63,602 bases of DNA, taken from assembly GCA_024687165.1 (NCBI GenBank), contig JAILEY010000032.1:1-63602 (forward strand). Direction: 5' to 3'. The position numbers and the translations under genes are program-made. This DNA is from Treponema sp. GTDB lineage: Bacteria > Spirochaetota > Spirochaetia > Treponematales > Treponemataceae. The notes beneath the pieces are model-generated. The model searched no databases and was not told the origin of the DNA. It was given only the letters and a program-made list of their open reading frames with translations. Positions 17,956 through 27,848 of the stretch are shown here, in pieces (the first letter of the stretch is position 1; every line of letters starts with the position of its first letter).

Positions 17956-19434
17956 ATGCATGCAAAGAAATTTATTTTTTTTATGATTTTCTCGTCAATT
18001 TTCATGAATTTAAGCGCACAGGAATATGTGGAAGCATTTGACGATACTGATCATTACGTAGAAATTAAAGAATCAGATGAATATATTCCTTATTCCAACG
18101 CAGAAATTGAACGTCAGGCTGAAATGGCAGCTGCAGCAAGCGGAAACGTAGATCCTCAAAAAGCCATAATGACTTCAACAAGTTACGTAAACTGGACAAA
18201 AAACACTTTTTCTTCAGATATTTCACTGAATATTGAAAGAGCAAACATACCTATGCCGAGCGGAAAAGCAAACGCTGTTAAAAGCATAGAGATGAAGCTT
18301 CCTGTTCTTGTAAAAGATCCGCTTCTTTCTATATGTGTTGACAGTTCAAAAACTTTAGGAGATCTGGTACTTGAAGGCACAATGACACTTGAAAACCTTA
18401 CAAGAATCATTGACAACAGTACACAGACACCTGCTGCCTTTGCAAGCGGCGGAGAAAATCTGCTTACAAGACATACAATCAAGCTTCAGGACATTGCTTC
18501 AAACCTTATAAAGCATAAAAATCCGTATACTCCACGCCTTCCGGTAGATACAATTGCTTCAAAAGCTTATACAGGAATTGTAATTGATGCACGAGGCGTC
18601 TTCCCAATCCACGGAGAATTTACAGACAGCAAAGTATATCCGTGTCTTTTTCCAAAGATTTATTCAGAAGAGATGGAACTGATTTATGAACGTAACATGG
18701 TATACTCGCCTATTGCAAAAAGAGAAGGAATTGTACATTACGATTCAACGGATAAAACCTCTGAATACGGAAGAAAAGCAGGCAAAACACCTTTGTGGAT
18801 TACAGCCAGGAAAGTATTTGGAATAAACAGATGCGATGTAATTATCAGCAGGGACGATTATCTGCGCATTGTGTCGGTTCCTGAAAATCTTGATTTACTT
18901 AAAAAGGGAAAAATTGTAATTCTTCTGGATAAAGATACACTTGAACATAAAGTTCCGGCTCCACAGAAAAACAAGAATTACTACATTGCCTATACTCAAC
19001 TCAAAAAAATTTTCAAGGAAGCAGAAATTCCTGATGTACTTCTCAATGATACTCTGCCAGGTGTACAGATTACAATGCAGAATTTGAATTTTATTGCAGA
19101 TAGTGCTGAACTTTTGCCGCAGGATAAAAAAAGAATTGACACAGTTGCGGAAGGAATAAAAGAGTTCCTTAAAAAAGGTGATTTTACAATTCTTGTTGAA
19201 GGTCATACTGCAGACGTAAACAAGCCGAATGGTCAGATGCAGCTTAGTATCGAACGTGCACAGTCAATCATCAATTTACTTGTAGGATGCGGAATAGACA
19301 AAGAGATCTTCTCTTTCAGGGGATATGGCGGAACAAAACCTGTTGCAAATAACAAAACAGATAAAGGCCGTGCTGCAAACAGACGTGTTGAAATCATCAT
19401 TCTCCCAAAAAACAGTTATCTCCAGACAAACTAG
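17956..19434 (+). CDS. OmpA-family envelope protein
   Basis: A 492-residue exported protein: signal peptide ending near MNLSAQ (about residue 22), a long unrecognised central region (about 25-370), and a C-terminal OmpA-like peptidoglycan-binding domain (about 385-485) with LVEGHTADV, LSIERAQSIINLL, FRGYGGTKPVANN and NRRVEIII. It probably anchors the outer membrane or periplasmic structures to the wall. Its stop codon shares a CTAG palindrome with the convergent cimA stop. Confidence 0.8.
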   Translation: MHAKKFIFFMIFSSIFMNLSAQEYVEAFDDTDHYVEIKESDEYIPYSNAEIERQAEMAAAASGNVDPQKAIMTSTSYVNWTKNTFSSDISLNIERANIPMPSGKANAVKSIEMKLPVLVKDPLLSICVDSSKTLGDLVLEGTMTLENLTRIIDNSTQTPAAFASGGENLLTRHTIKLQDIASNLIKHKNPYTPRLPVDTIASKAYTGIVIDARGVFPIHGEFTDSKVYPCLFPKIYSEEMELIYERNMVYSPIAKREGIVHYDSTDKTSEYGRKAGKTPLWITARKVFGINRCDVIISRDDYLRIVSVPENLDLLKKGKIVILLDKDTLEHKVPAPQKNKNYYIAYTQLKKIFKEAEIPDVLLNDTLPGVQITMQNLNFIADSAELLPQDKKRIDTVAEGIKEFLKKGDFTILVEGHTADVNKPNGQMQLSIERAQSIINLLVGCGIDKEIFSFRGYGGTKPVANNKTDKGRAANRRVEIIILPKNSYLQTN

Positions 19435-21002
19435 TCCTTGCACATCTTGTATTCAAAAGAATCTACAAGAGCGTGCCAGGAAGCTTCAACAATATCACAG
19501 CTTACACCGACTGTAGTCCAGTTTTCGCTGCCGTCGGTACTTTCAATTAAAACACGAACTCGTGAAGCCGTAGCATTTTTTCCGTCAAGAACACGAACCT
19601 TATAGTCAATCAGCTTTAATTCTTCAACTTTTGGATAAAACTCTTTGAGTGCAGAACGAAGCGCAACGTCGAGTGCATTAACAGGACCATTACCTTCTCC
19701 CGCTGCCATCTGCTTATGTCCGTTAACATCGATTTTAAGCTGAGCAAAAGAATACAAGCCTTTTTCAACAAGAGGATATTCATCATGAGTCTTGTAATAG
19801 CACAGATTAAAGAACGGCTTATAAAGCCCCATGATTTTTCTTACAAGCAGCTCAAAACTTCCGTCAGCGCCTTCAAACAGATAGCCCTGATGTTCAAGTT
19901 CCTTAACTTTCTGAACGACCTGAGAAACCACAGGAGAATTTTTTGTAATCGAAGAATCAAACTTTTTAATTTTTTCGATTATCATGCTTCTTCCGGCAGC
20001 ATCACTCATAAGGAACATTCTTTCATTTCCAACAAGCTCCGGATTTATATGCTCATAGGCATCTGGGTTTTTTAGAACGGCATCAATATGCATTCCCGCT
20101 TTATGAGCAAAGGCACATCTTCCAACATAAGGCATTTTACCCGGAACAGAAATATTTGCAATTTCAGCAATACGGCGGCAAACAGGAGCAAGCAGCTTAA
20201 GATTATCTGCAGGGATGCATGAATAGCCCATCTTCAGCTGAAGATTAGAAATTACCGTGGAAAGATTTGCATTTCCGGTACGTTCCCCAAAACCAAGAAG
20301 AACTCCCTGAATATGAGTTGCACCGCTTTCAACTGCGACAAGAGAATTTGCAACAGCAAGACCTGAATCGTTGTGAGTATGAATTCCGATTACTGCACCA
20401 CTGCCGAATTTTTTTACAACCTGAGAAACAACAAAAGAACACTGACTGATCATTGCGCCGCCTCTTGTTTCACATAGAACCAGTGTTGATGCTCCTCCGT
20501 CGATTGCAGCCTGCAGGGACTTCATCGCATAATCAGAATTTGCTTCATAACCTGAGAAAAAATGTTCCGCATCAAAAATCACTTCTTTTCCGCGTGATTT
20601 TAAATACGCACATGTATCACGAATCATTTCAAGATTATCTTCAAGCGTTGTCTGAAGAATTTCCGTAACCTGGAAATCCCACGACTTTCCAAAAATACAG
20701 ACATAATCTGTTCCCGCAGCAAGAAGTTTCTGCAAAGATGAATCTTCTGCACACGAGCAGTCTTTTCTGCGGGTTGAACCAAATGCTACAAGATGAGCAT
20801 TTTTAAGGGAAAGTGATTTTGCCTTTTCAAAAAAATCAGCATCTTTAGGATTACTTGCAGGATTCCCCGCTTCAATAAATTTAACGCCAAGTTCATCAAG
20901 GGCTTTTACAACATGAATCTTATCCTGAACAGAAAAATTTATTCCCTCACCCTGAGAGCCATCGCGTAATGTAGTATCAAAAACTTCTATGAACTTTCCC
21001 AT
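19431..21002 (-). CDS. cimA: (R)-citramalate synthase
   Basis: CimA (523 residues) condenses pyruvate and acetyl-CoA to citramalate, the threonine-independent entry to isoleucine. The HMGL-like barrel begins with EVFDTTLRDGSQGEG; metal ligands are in GIHTHNDSG, and GFGERTGNANL is the lyase signature. A LeuA-type allosteric domain fills about residues 395-515 (HKQMAAGEGNGPVNALD). The DGSQGEG form and the full C-terminal domain favour citramalate over isopropylmalate synthase. The promoter lies six bases from the ATG, so it is probably leaderless. Confidence 0.92.
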   Translation of the reverse strand: MGKFIEVFDTTLRDGSQGEGINFSVQDKIHVVKALDELGVKFIEAGNPASNPKDADFFEKAKSLSLKNAHLVAFGSTRRKDCSCAEDSSLQKLLAAGTDYVCIFGKSWDFQVTEILQTTLEDNLEMIRDTCAYLKSRGKEVIFDAEHFFSGYEANSDYAMKSLQAAIDGGASTLVLCETRGGAMISQCSFVVSQVVKKFGSGAVIGIHTHNDSGLAVANSLVAVESGATHIQGVLLGFGERTGNANLSTVISNLQLKMGYSCIPADNLKLLAPVCRRIAEIANISVPGKMPYVGRCAFAHKAGMHIDAVLKNPDAYEHINPELVGNERMFLMSDAAGRSMIIEKIKKFDSSITKNSPVVSQVVQKVKELEHQGYLFEGADGSFELLVRKIMGLYKPFFNLCYYKTHDEYPLVEKGLYSFAQLKIDVNGHKQMAAGEGNGPVNALDVALRSALKEFYPKVEELKLIDYKVRVLDGKNATASRVRVLIESTDGSENWTTVGVSCDIVEASWHALVDSFEYKMCKD

Positions 21003-21037
21003 GTGTTGAGTTTAACAAATTCCAATTTAATTTACAA
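21003..21037 (-). promoter_or_regulatory. promoter, predicted leaderless start of cimA
   Basis: Minus-strand TTGTAA (21037-21032), 17 bp, TAAACT (21014-21009), six bases, ATG at 21002. It overlaps the region used by the divergent thrH promoter. Confidence 0.7.
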
Positions 21038-21048
21038 TTTGATATACT
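21020..21048 (+). promoter_or_regulatory. promoter of thrH
   Basis: A TATACT -10 (21043-21048) with a weak -35 (TTCCAA, 21020-21025) at 17 bp. Start near 21055, leader about 29 nt with an AGAGGT ribosome site. Confidence 0.5.
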
Positions 21049-21083
21049 GACACAGTTGAATTTAATTTTACAGAGGTAAAAAT

Positions 21084-21689
21084 ATGTACGTTACTTGTCT
21101 TGATCTTGAAGGTGTTCTTGTTCCGGAAATCTGGATTGAATTTTCAAAAGTATCAGGAATCCCGGAGCTTAAGCGCACAACACGAGACGAACCTGATTAT
21201 GACAAACTTATGAAATGGAGAATCGGAATTCTCAAGGAACATGGACTTGGTCTCAAAGAAATTCAGGATGTAATTTCAAAAATTGATCCCCTTCCAGGAG
21301 CAAAAGAGTTTCTTGATACACTCAGATCAAAATGTCAGACAATAATCATCAGCGACACTTTCAGTCAGTTTGCAGGACCACTGATGAAGAAACTTGGAAT
21401 GCCTACAATTTTCTGCAACGAACTTGTTGTAGCACCAAACGGTGAAATCACAGATTTTAAAATGAGATGTCCGCAGTCAAAACTTACAACCGTAAAGGCT
21501 CTTCAGTCATGCGGATTTGAAACTGTAGCAAGCGGAGACAGTCACAATGATCTTGCAATGATTAAAGCAAGTAAAGCAGGCTTCCTCTTCCGATCAACAG
21601 AACAGATTAAAAAAGATAATCCTGAACTTGAAGCTTTTGAAGAATACGATGATCTTTTAAAAGCAATTCTTAAAGTTGTAGAAGCATAA
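21084..21689 (+). CDS. thrH: ThrH-like phosphoserine phosphatase / homoserine phosphotransferase
   Basis: A 201-residue HAD-family enzyme. The nucleophile motif is CLDLEGVLVPE (D7, with E9 in the DxE form typical of ThrH rather than the DxD of SerB). Motif II is IIISDTFSQF (about 89) and motif III/IV is VASGDSHNDLAMI (about 150). ThrH removes phosphate from phosphoserine and can pass it to homoserine, so it may link serine and threonine synthesis; thrA lies elsewhere in the window. An AGAGGT site precedes the ATG. Confidence 0.88.
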   Translation: MYVTCLDLEGVLVPEIWIEFSKVSGIPELKRTTRDEPDYDKLMKWRIGILKEHGLGLKEIQDVISKIDPLPGAKEFLDTLRSKCQTIIISDTFSQFAGPLMKKLGMPTIFCNELVVAPNGEITDFKMRCPQSKLTTVKALQSCGFETVASGDSHNDLAMIKASKAGFLFRSTEQIKKDNPELEAFEEYDDLLKAILKVVEA

Positions 21690-21715
21690 AAAAATAACAG
21701 GCTTTTAAAACTGAT

Positions 21716-21762
21716 AAGGCTGGCAACAACATCTTACAAATGTGCTGTCAGCCTTTTTATTT
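21716..21762 (+). terminator. terminator of thrH
   Basis: AAGGCTGgCA pairs with TGtCAGCCTT across a loop that itself contains ACAT/ATGT, followed by TTTTTATTTT on the plus strand. It ends at the fhs stop codon. Confidence 0.7.
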
Positions 21763-23429
21763 TAGAACAATCCGCTGATTACACCGTTGTCATCAACATC
21801 GATATTTTCTGCGGCAGGAACTTTTGGAAGTCCAGGCATATCAACAATATCACCTGCAAACGCAACGACAAATCCTGCACCACTATAAAGCTGAACGTCA
21901 CGCACAGGGAATGTATATCCGCTTGGGGCACCAAGAGCTGACTTGTTGTGACTGATGGAATTCTGAGTCTTTGCCATACATACCGGAAGATTTTTGTAGC
22001 CGGCTTTTTCATATTCTGCAAGCTTCTTGAGAACCTTTGTATCGTATTCTACGTGTGCAGCTCCGTAAATATCCTTTGCAAGAATTTCAATTTTTTCTTT
22101 GAATGTAGCATCAAGAGGATAGATATTTTTAAATTCAGAAGGTCTGTCACAAAGCTCTACAACTTTTTCTGCAAGAGCCCTTGCACCGTCACCGCCTTTT
22201 CCCCAGCCTTCACAAAGAACTGCTTCACTTCCACATTCCTTTGCAAGTTTCTGTACAAGTTCAATTTCTGCATCAGTGTCAGTAATAAATTTATTTACAG
22301 CAACAACACATGGAAGGCCGAACTTTTTCATGTTATTGATGTGAGCCTTTACGTTTTCAAAACCAGTTGTAATTGCTTCAAGATTTTCTACACCAAGGTC
22401 TGCCTTAAGAACACCACCATGCATTTTAATTGCGCGGCATGTTGCAACAATTACAGCTGCATTAGGTTTAAGACCATGCATGCGGCACTTAATGTCAAAG
22501 AATTTTTCTGCACCAAGATCAGCTGCAAATCCTGCTTCAGTAACAACATAGTCACCAGTTGCAAGAGCACACAAAGTTGCATTGATAGAATTACAGCCGT
22601 GTGCAATATTTGCAAAAGGACCGCCATGAATAAATGCAGGATTCTTTTCAAGAGTCTGAACAAGGTTTGGTCTGATTGCATCCTTAAGGAGTGCAGCGAT
22701 TGCACCAGTGCACTTAAGCTGACCAAATGTAACATTTTCTTTTGAGTAAGTCTGGCCGATGATGATTCTGCTGATTCTTTCCTTGAGTTCAGAAATAGTT
22801 TTTGAAAGACAAACGATTGCCATAATTTCTGAAGCTACTGAAATCTGGAAATGACTTTCACGAGGAACACCGTCAACTCTTGAACCAAGACCGAGAATAA
22901 CATTACGAAGTGCACGATCATTTAAATCAACACAACGTTTCCATGAAATAGTTCTTGGATCTATATTGAGTTCATTTCCCTGCTGAAGATGATTATCGAT
23001 AAGGGCAGCCATGAGATTGTTTGCGGCAGTAATTGCATGGATATCTCCGGTAAAATGAAGATTAATATCCTCCATCGGAACAACCTGTGCATATCCGCCG
23101 CCACATGCACCACCTTTAATTCCAAAGCATGGACCAAGACTTGGCTCACGAAGAGCTATAACAGTTTTTTTACCGATTTTATTAAGGCCATCCCCAAGCG
23201 CAATTGTAACTGTAGATTTACCTTCACCTGCAGCTGTAGGAGTCATTGCCGTAACAAGAACAAGTTTTCCTTTTTTTTCAGAAGCCTGAAGAGCATTCAA
23301 CTTTTCTAGAGTAATTTTTGCCTTGTATGATCCGTAAAAATCAAGATCTTTTTCTTCCAGCCCGATTTTCTTTGCAACTTCTGCAACTGGAACCATTATA
23401 TTTTTCTGTGCGATTTCAATGTCTGTCAT
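21762..23429 (-). CDS. fhs: formate-tetrahydrofolate ligase
   Basis: Fhs (555 residues, normal length) makes 10-formyl-THF from formate, THF and ATP, feeding purine synthesis or acetogenic one-carbon flow. The P-loop TPTAAGEGKSTVTIALGD is at about residue 65; other conserved stretches are REPSLGPCFGIKGGACGGGYAQV, HLTGDIHA-like HFTGDIHAITAANN and IHGGPFANIAHGCNS. It is monocistronic, with a GGAGTT ribosome site. Confidence 0.97.
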   Translation of the reverse strand: MTDIEIAQKNIMVPVAEVAKKIGLEEKDLDFYGSYKAKITLEKLNALQASEKKGKLVLVTAMTPTAAGEGKSTVTIALGDGLNKIGKKTVIALREPSLGPCFGIKGGACGGGYAQVVPMEDINLHFTGDIHAITAANNLMAALIDNHLQQGNELNIDPRTISWKRCVDLNDRALRNVILGLGSRVDGVPRESHFQISVASEIMAIVCLSKTISELKERISRIIIGQTYSKENVTFGQLKCTGAIAALLKDAIRPNLVQTLEKNPAFIHGGPFANIAHGCNSINATLCALATGDYVVTEAGFAADLGAEKFFDIKCRMHGLKPNAAVIVATCRAIKMHGGVLKADLGVENLEAITTGFENVKAHINNMKKFGLPCVVAVNKFITDTDAEIELVQKLAKECGSEAVLCEGWGKGGDGARALAEKVVELCDRPSEFKNIYPLDATFKEKIEILAKDIYGAAHVEYDTKVLKKLAEYEKAGYKNLPVCMAKTQNSISHNKSALGAPSGYTFPVRDVQLYSGAGFVVAFAGDIVDMPGLPKVPAAENIDVDDNGVISGLF

Positions 23430-23457
23430 TAATAACTCCGAAAAAAAATTTATATAG

Positions 23458-23486
23458 ATTGTAATTTAAATACCATATAAATTCAA
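23458..23486 (-). promoter_or_regulatory. sigma-70 promoter of fhs
   Basis: Minus-strand TTGAAT (23486-23481), 17 bp, TACAAT (23463-23458). Leader about 22 nt. Confidence 0.75.
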
Positions 23487-23527
23487 TTTGAGTGACAGAT
23501 TTTAATCAGCAGCTTTTAAAAATCAGT

Positions 23528-24295
23528 TTAAGAAACAAGATCCTTTAAAGCACAAATTTCTTCCTGAGATAAAGGACGATATTTTCCACATTCAAGCGAT
23601 TCTTCAAGATTCAGCGTACCCATTGAAAGCCGCTTAAGATAAACAACTTCATTTCCGAGTGCAATAAAAATTCTTTTTACTTCGTGGAAACGTCCTTCAG
23701 TAACTGTAATTTTACACTTGTCATCCGAAAGAAATTCTATAACACATGGTTTTGCATCACACTCAGGATCATTTGCAGCGGCCGGCATTCGGACACCATT
23801 TTTTGCTTTTTGAATATATTCTGTTTTTTCGGAATCAGAAACAGCATTCATAAGATGAGCAAGATAAGTTTTTTTAACTTCATATTTTGGAAACGTAAGT
23901 TTATGATTAAGTTCACCGTCTGTTGTAAAAATCAAAAGGCCTTCCGTATCAGCATCAAGGCGTCCTACAGTACTCAACGAACCGCCGAGTCTTTTCTGAT
24001 TATCTTCAGGTAAAAGAAATTCATAAACCGTCTGATGTCTGTCGCTTTTTGTAGAACAGACCGCACCACCTTTTTTATTCATCATAAAATATGAATGTTT
24101 TTCAACTTCAAGTATTTCGCCGTCTATGGAAATTTTATCCGAATCAAGATCGATTTTAAATTCAGGATCGTAAACCTTCTGACCGTTTACTTCGACACTA
24201 CCGCTTCTAACAATTCTTTTTACATCGCGTCTTGAACCGAATCCAGAATTACTGAGGATTTTGTCCAGACGCTCAATATTTTTAACTGACACCAT
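23528..24295 (-). CDS. rsuA: RsuA-family rRNA pseudouridine synthase
   Basis: A 255-residue pseudouridine synthase. An S4 RNA-binding domain occupies residues 7-55 (RLDKILSNSGFGSRRDVKR), and the catalytic Asp lies in GRLDADTEGLLIFTTDGEL (about residue 114). The C-terminal GRFHEVKRIFIALGNEVVYLKR and GKYRPLSQEE resemble RsuA (16S site) more than RluB, but the exact target base is not certain. It is last in an operon; its GAAGAG ribosome site overlaps the upstream stop. Confidence 0.85.
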   Translation of the reverse strand: MVSVKNIERLDKILSNSGFGSRRDVKRIVRSGSVEVNGQKVYDPEFKIDLDSDKISIDGEILEVEKHSYFMMNKKGGAVCSTKSDRHQTVYEFLLPEDNQKRLGGSLSTVGRLDADTEGLLIFTTDGELNHKLTFPKYEVKKTYLAHLMNAVSDSEKTEYIQKAKNGVRMPAAANDPECDAKPCVIEFLSDDKCKITVTEGRFHEVKRIFIALGNEVVYLKRLSMGTLNLEESLECGKYRPLSQEEICALKDLVS

Positions 24296-24298
24296 CTG

Positions 24299-26017
24299 CT
24301 ACTCTTCAACAGACACAGATTCTACAGCAGAAGCAGATGTAGTTTCAACTGATGAACTCTCCGCTGCCTGTTCAACGTTTTCTGCATTTTCACCAGACTG
24401 AATATTATCAGATGATGAAGATTCAGCAGCCCCTTCTTCAATCTGTTTTTCTTCAACAGCAGATGCAACAGGTTCACCGATTATAATTTTAGATCCGACT
24501 TTCATTACAAGATCCGAAGAACTTTCAAAATCAACAAGACATACAGAACCATTTTTCTTAATCAGTCTTCCTGTTCCGATAACTGTATTTCCGTTTATAA
24601 CCTTGCACGGAATAATCATGCCGTTAAAGACAGAATCATCAAAATACTTCATCTTGGATTGAATAACATAAACTGTCTTATTCTGCGTAACTACAGTGCT
24701 CAAAAGGATTCCGTCTACAAAATTTCCATACTCATCTTCACCGCAAAGATTTTTAATCAGATTGTTGTACTCTTTTTCCATTCTGTCTTTTTCAAGAACT
24801 GCCTGTCTGCTTTCATTTTTTACAGCTTCCTTTTCATCAATAAGTTTTTTAATTTCTGTAGCACTTGAAGATGACATTCTGTTTCCTGCTTCAGTTGAAT
24901 AAGAATGCAATGCAGTAACAAGTTCCTTTATGGCACCATCTTCCTTGTAAGGATACGACTCAAGCTGATCATAGAGAATATTCATTTCATCATACAAAGA
25001 TTTTTGAGATGCAAGAGCGTTATAAAATTTTTCAGAAGTACCATCCGGAAGTGCAACCTGATCCCCAGTATATTTTTTTGAGAACGATTTTGAATTTGAA
25101 TAGAGAGCTTCAATCTTTTCGTCTGACGGGAATGAAGGGTCATACTGACTTACAGTATAATCAAGAAGTTCCTGCTGTCTTTTTAAGCCGGCTTCTTTTT
25201 CTGATTCAAGATTCTTTCTGTTTTCTTCAGCAAGCTCCTCAAGTTTTTTTGCAGTTTCCTGTTCCTGTTTTTCACGATTTGCAATTTCAGAGGAAAGCTT
25301 TAATTCATAAGTTTCAGTAAGTCTTTCTTTTTCTTTTTCGTGATTAAATCTTTCTGCATTAAGAATAGCCTGTTGTTTTTCTGCTTCCTGAACACGGGCT
25401 GCATCAAACTGTTCACGCTGCTCATTATACATTCTGATTTCAGCATTGCAGTTTGCAAGTTTTCTTCTCAGAGGTTCTACAGTTGCAAGATCAGCCTTAT
25501 AATCAGCTTCGATTTCTGCTTCACGCTGAGCACGTTTACTTTTGCTCCTGATTTTTTCATCGGCAAGTTTTTTAAGGGCCTTTGCATGACGAGCTTCAAT
25601 ATAGGTAAGTTCTTTATCAAGCTTTGCCTGCAGCTGATTTTTTTCCGCTTCTGATTCCTGAATTTTTTCGTCGATATTATTAACCTTGGTCAAAAGCTCA
25701 GAAAGATTCAGCGAGTCAAAATCATTTACTTTTACTTCAACCTTATTTTCAGAATTCTTTACAAATGAAATTAAAACCATTGTAATCAAAACAACAAGAC
25801 AAAGACACACAAGAAGGCTTCTGTACATGTGAACCCACATATATCTTGCGTTGTTCTTTTTTGTCTTTGAGAACTCTGCTTCAAGATCATAAAACTGTCT
25901 GTGATCATTATTTGAAATTGATGTAAGTTCATCTTCAAGAAGCAGTTCAACTTCGCGGTGAACATCAGCAATTTTTTTTGCGGGAACAAGTTTCTTTACT
26001 TTGTTTTCATTGTCCAT
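24299..26017 (-). CDS. single-pass membrane coiled-coil protein, partner of the cyclase
   Basis: A 572-residue protein. The N-terminus (about 1-65) is cytoplasmic and acidic, with one TM helix at about 68-90, then a long charged coiled coil (about 105-275), a mixed region (about 280-410), a compact domain (about 420-515) and a Ser/Glu/Ala-rich disordered tail. No enzymatic motif was recognised. Its start overlaps the end of the upstream cyclase gene by 22 nt, with a GGAG site, so the two are translationally coupled and probably act together. Confidence 0.65.
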   Translation of the reverse strand: MDNENKVKKLVPAKKIADVHREVELLLEDELTSISNNDHRQFYDLEAEFSKTKKNNARYMWVHMYRSLLVCLCLVVLITMVLISFVKNSENKVEVKVNDFDSLNLSELLTKVNNIDEKIQESEAEKNQLQAKLDKELTYIEARHAKALKKLADEKIRSKSKRAQREAEIEADYKADLATVEPLRRKLANCNAEIRMYNEQREQFDAARVQEAEKQQAILNAERFNHEKEKERLTETYELKLSSEIANREKQEQETAKKLEELAEENRKNLESEKEAGLKRQQELLDYTVSQYDPSFPSDEKIEALYSNSKSFSKKYTGDQVALPDGTSEKFYNALASQKSLYDEMNILYDQLESYPYKEDGAIKELVTALHSYSTEAGNRMSSSSATEIKKLIDEKEAVKNESRQAVLEKDRMEKEYNNLIKNLCGEDEYGNFVDGILLSTVVTQNKTVYVIQSKMKYFDDSVFNGMIIPCKVINGNTVIGTGRLIKKNGSVCLVDFESSSDLVMKVGSKIIIGEPVASAVEEKQIEEGAAESSSSDNIQSGENAENVEQAAESSSVETTSASAVESVSVEE

Positions 26018-27726
26018 ATTCCACTCCAGTCAGCAGGTGCTGATTTCATTCCCATTCTTTCAAGGAAAACTTTTGCGACACTCATGTCTGCAGCTTTAAA
26101 TTTTGCACGGGCAGTTTTCCAGTCGCCTTTGTAATATGCTTTAAGTCCTTCCTCAAAGACATCAAATTTTTCATGAAGAAGATTGTAGCTCCAGTCAGGC
26201 GAAGGACAATCCTTATCCAAAGGGAAGTAAATTTTTACACCTTCTGTTTTTCCCTTTACCTGAACAGTATCAATTTCATAGAACACATAACGGGCTTTTG
26301 CTTCATAATCAGTAAGTGTTTCTTCCCTGATGTACTCACTGACAATAACAGGAAGCTTGTACTCTCGTGTAAGACCTTCAAGACGGCTTGCAGAGTTTAC
26401 ATTATCACCGATTACAGTATTTGCCATTCGTTCAAACGATCCGATATTTCCGTAGAAAACAGTACCGCCATCAATTCCGACACCAACATCAAGCATTACG
26501 GCATTATAAACACGCTCTTCGTTTTCTGTGAGAGGTCTTGTTTTTTCAAGAACCTCGCGGCGAATCTTCATCTTATTTCTAAGTTCAGCAGTAACACCCG
26601 TAATTTCCCAGGCACTCTTGATTGCGTCATAAGATTTATTTGTTCTTGAATCATCTTCAATTCCATAGCTTGCAAGAATTGCGTCTCCAATAATAGAACC
26701 GATGATACCGTTATGGTCACCAACACGCTTAATTACAGAATCGTAATGAACATTCAAAAGACCGATGATATCGTTTCCAAGAATTTCCGTTCTGTATGTA
26801 AAGCTCTTGATATCGCTGAAAAGAATTGTAAGTTCTCTCTGTTTACCTTCAAGTTTGATTGACTGTTCCTCATGAGCCTTGCGTACAACATTTTTAGGAA
26901 CAAATTTCTGGAATATTGAAAGAAGATTATCAACAGTAGAAGAAAGCGAGTTAAAGTTTGCGGCAAGATAAGTAATATCATCATTCGGGCAACCTTCTGT
27001 ATTCAGCGGACGCATAGTCTGAGTCTGCTGCATGTCGTACATCTGATGAGTAAACTTTCTGATGTTTGCAAGAAGTCCCTCAAGAATTTTTGTACCCATA
27101 AAAATGAAGAATACTGCCATCACAATAATCAGGATAATGATGACTCCCATGATTCGGTACATAATTTTATTCGTATCAACGATTCTGTTTCCGCGGACAA
27201 GATACGTCTGCCATTCATCATGATATTTAAAAACAGCAAAATATTTTTCTCCGTCTTCTCCTGTAAACTGAAGGGAGCCCTGTTTTCCGTAGCTGGATTC
27301 CATGATTTTAAAAGCTTCTTTATCAGTAAACTTTTTCCAGTTTAAATCCTGATTTGCAGAAACCATAAAAAGAAGGGAACGATCCGGATTAATTCCCATT
27401 GCAATTCCATTCGGTTCATCAGCAGTAAATCCTTTTCGGGCACTTTCCTGCATTGTAAGAATTGATGCTTCAGGATTCTGAGAGAAAGCTGCAATCTGTT
27501 TCTGACTTGTTGCAATGTTGAAAATTTCAGACAATTTATCAACAAGAACGATATTAGAAAGCTGAAAGATTTTTTTCTGTGAAAGCGCAACAGAAATCAG
27601 ATTTGTTGAAAAAGTTGAAAGAAGAAGCATGACAACAAAAACCGTCATGATTCTAAACTTGATTGAAACGATCGGTGTATCACCGACGTACTGAAAAAAT
27701 TTAAAATGCCTTTTACCTTTTTTCAT
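25996..27726 (-). CDS. membrane class III adenylate/guanylate cyclase
   Basis: A 576-residue cyclase: TM1 at about 25-49, a periplasmic sensor (about 50-190), TM2 at about 190-212, a linker/HAMP-like stretch, and a class III catalytic domain (about 295-520). The metal-binding Asp residues are in TILFSDIKSFT and SIIGDAILASYG; GDNVNSASRLEGL is the transition-state motif and VQVKGKTEGV carries the base-selecting Lys, favouring ATP. It heads an operon with the coiled-coil protein and rsuA. Confidence 0.88.
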   Translation of the reverse strand: MKKGKRHFKFFQYVGDTPIVSIKFRIMTVFVVMLLLSTFSTNLISVALSQKKIFQLSNIVLVDKLSEIFNIATSQKQIAAFSQNPEASILTMQESARKGFTADEPNGIAMGINPDRSLLFMVSANQDLNWKKFTDKEAFKIMESSYGKQGSLQFTGEDGEKYFAVFKYHDEWQTYLVRGNRIVDTNKIMYRIMGVIIILIIVMAVFFIFMGTKILEGLLANIRKFTHQMYDMQQTQTMRPLNTEGCPNDDITYLAANFNSLSSTVDNLLSIFQKFVPKNVVRKAHEEQSIKLEGKQRELTILFSDIKSFTYRTEILGNDIIGLLNVHYDSVIKRVGDHNGIIGSIIGDAILASYGIEDDSRTNKSYDAIKSAWEITGVTAELRNKMKIRREVLEKTRPLTENEERVYNAVMLDVGVGIDGGTVFYGNIGSFERMANTVIGDNVNSASRLEGLTREYKLPVIVSEYIREETLTDYEAKARYVFYEIDTVQVKGKTEGVKIYFPLDKDCPSPDWSYNLLHEKFDVFEEGLKAYYKGDWKTARAKFKAADMSVAKVFLERMGMKSAPADWSGIWTMKTK

Positions 27727-27768
27727 TTTATTCCCTGCCCCATTTTTATCCCTTTTTTACACAAGACT

Positions 27769-27797
27769 ATTTTACAGTTTTATTCTCATCTCTGCAA
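27769..27797 (-). promoter_or_regulatory. sigma-70 promoter of the cyclase operon
   Basis: Minus-strand TTGCAG (27797-27792), 17 bp, TAAAAT (27774-27769). The leader is about 36 nt, with GGGGCAGGGA as the probable ribosome site. Confidence 0.65.
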
Positions 27798-27848
27798 CTT
27801 TTTTTACCTTTTTAGTATTTTTTTTACCTGAAGTTTAACAAAGAAGTT

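Noticed and set aside
21948-22745. A 265-codon open frame opposite fhs
   Set aside because: fhs on the other strand is an unmistakable full-length gene with all motifs; the antisense frame has Cys/Phe/Asn-rich low-complexity composition and no ribosome site.
26173-26649. A 158-codon open frame opposite the cyclase
   Set aside because: It is antisense to the conserved catalytic domain; no ribosome site and no homology recognised.
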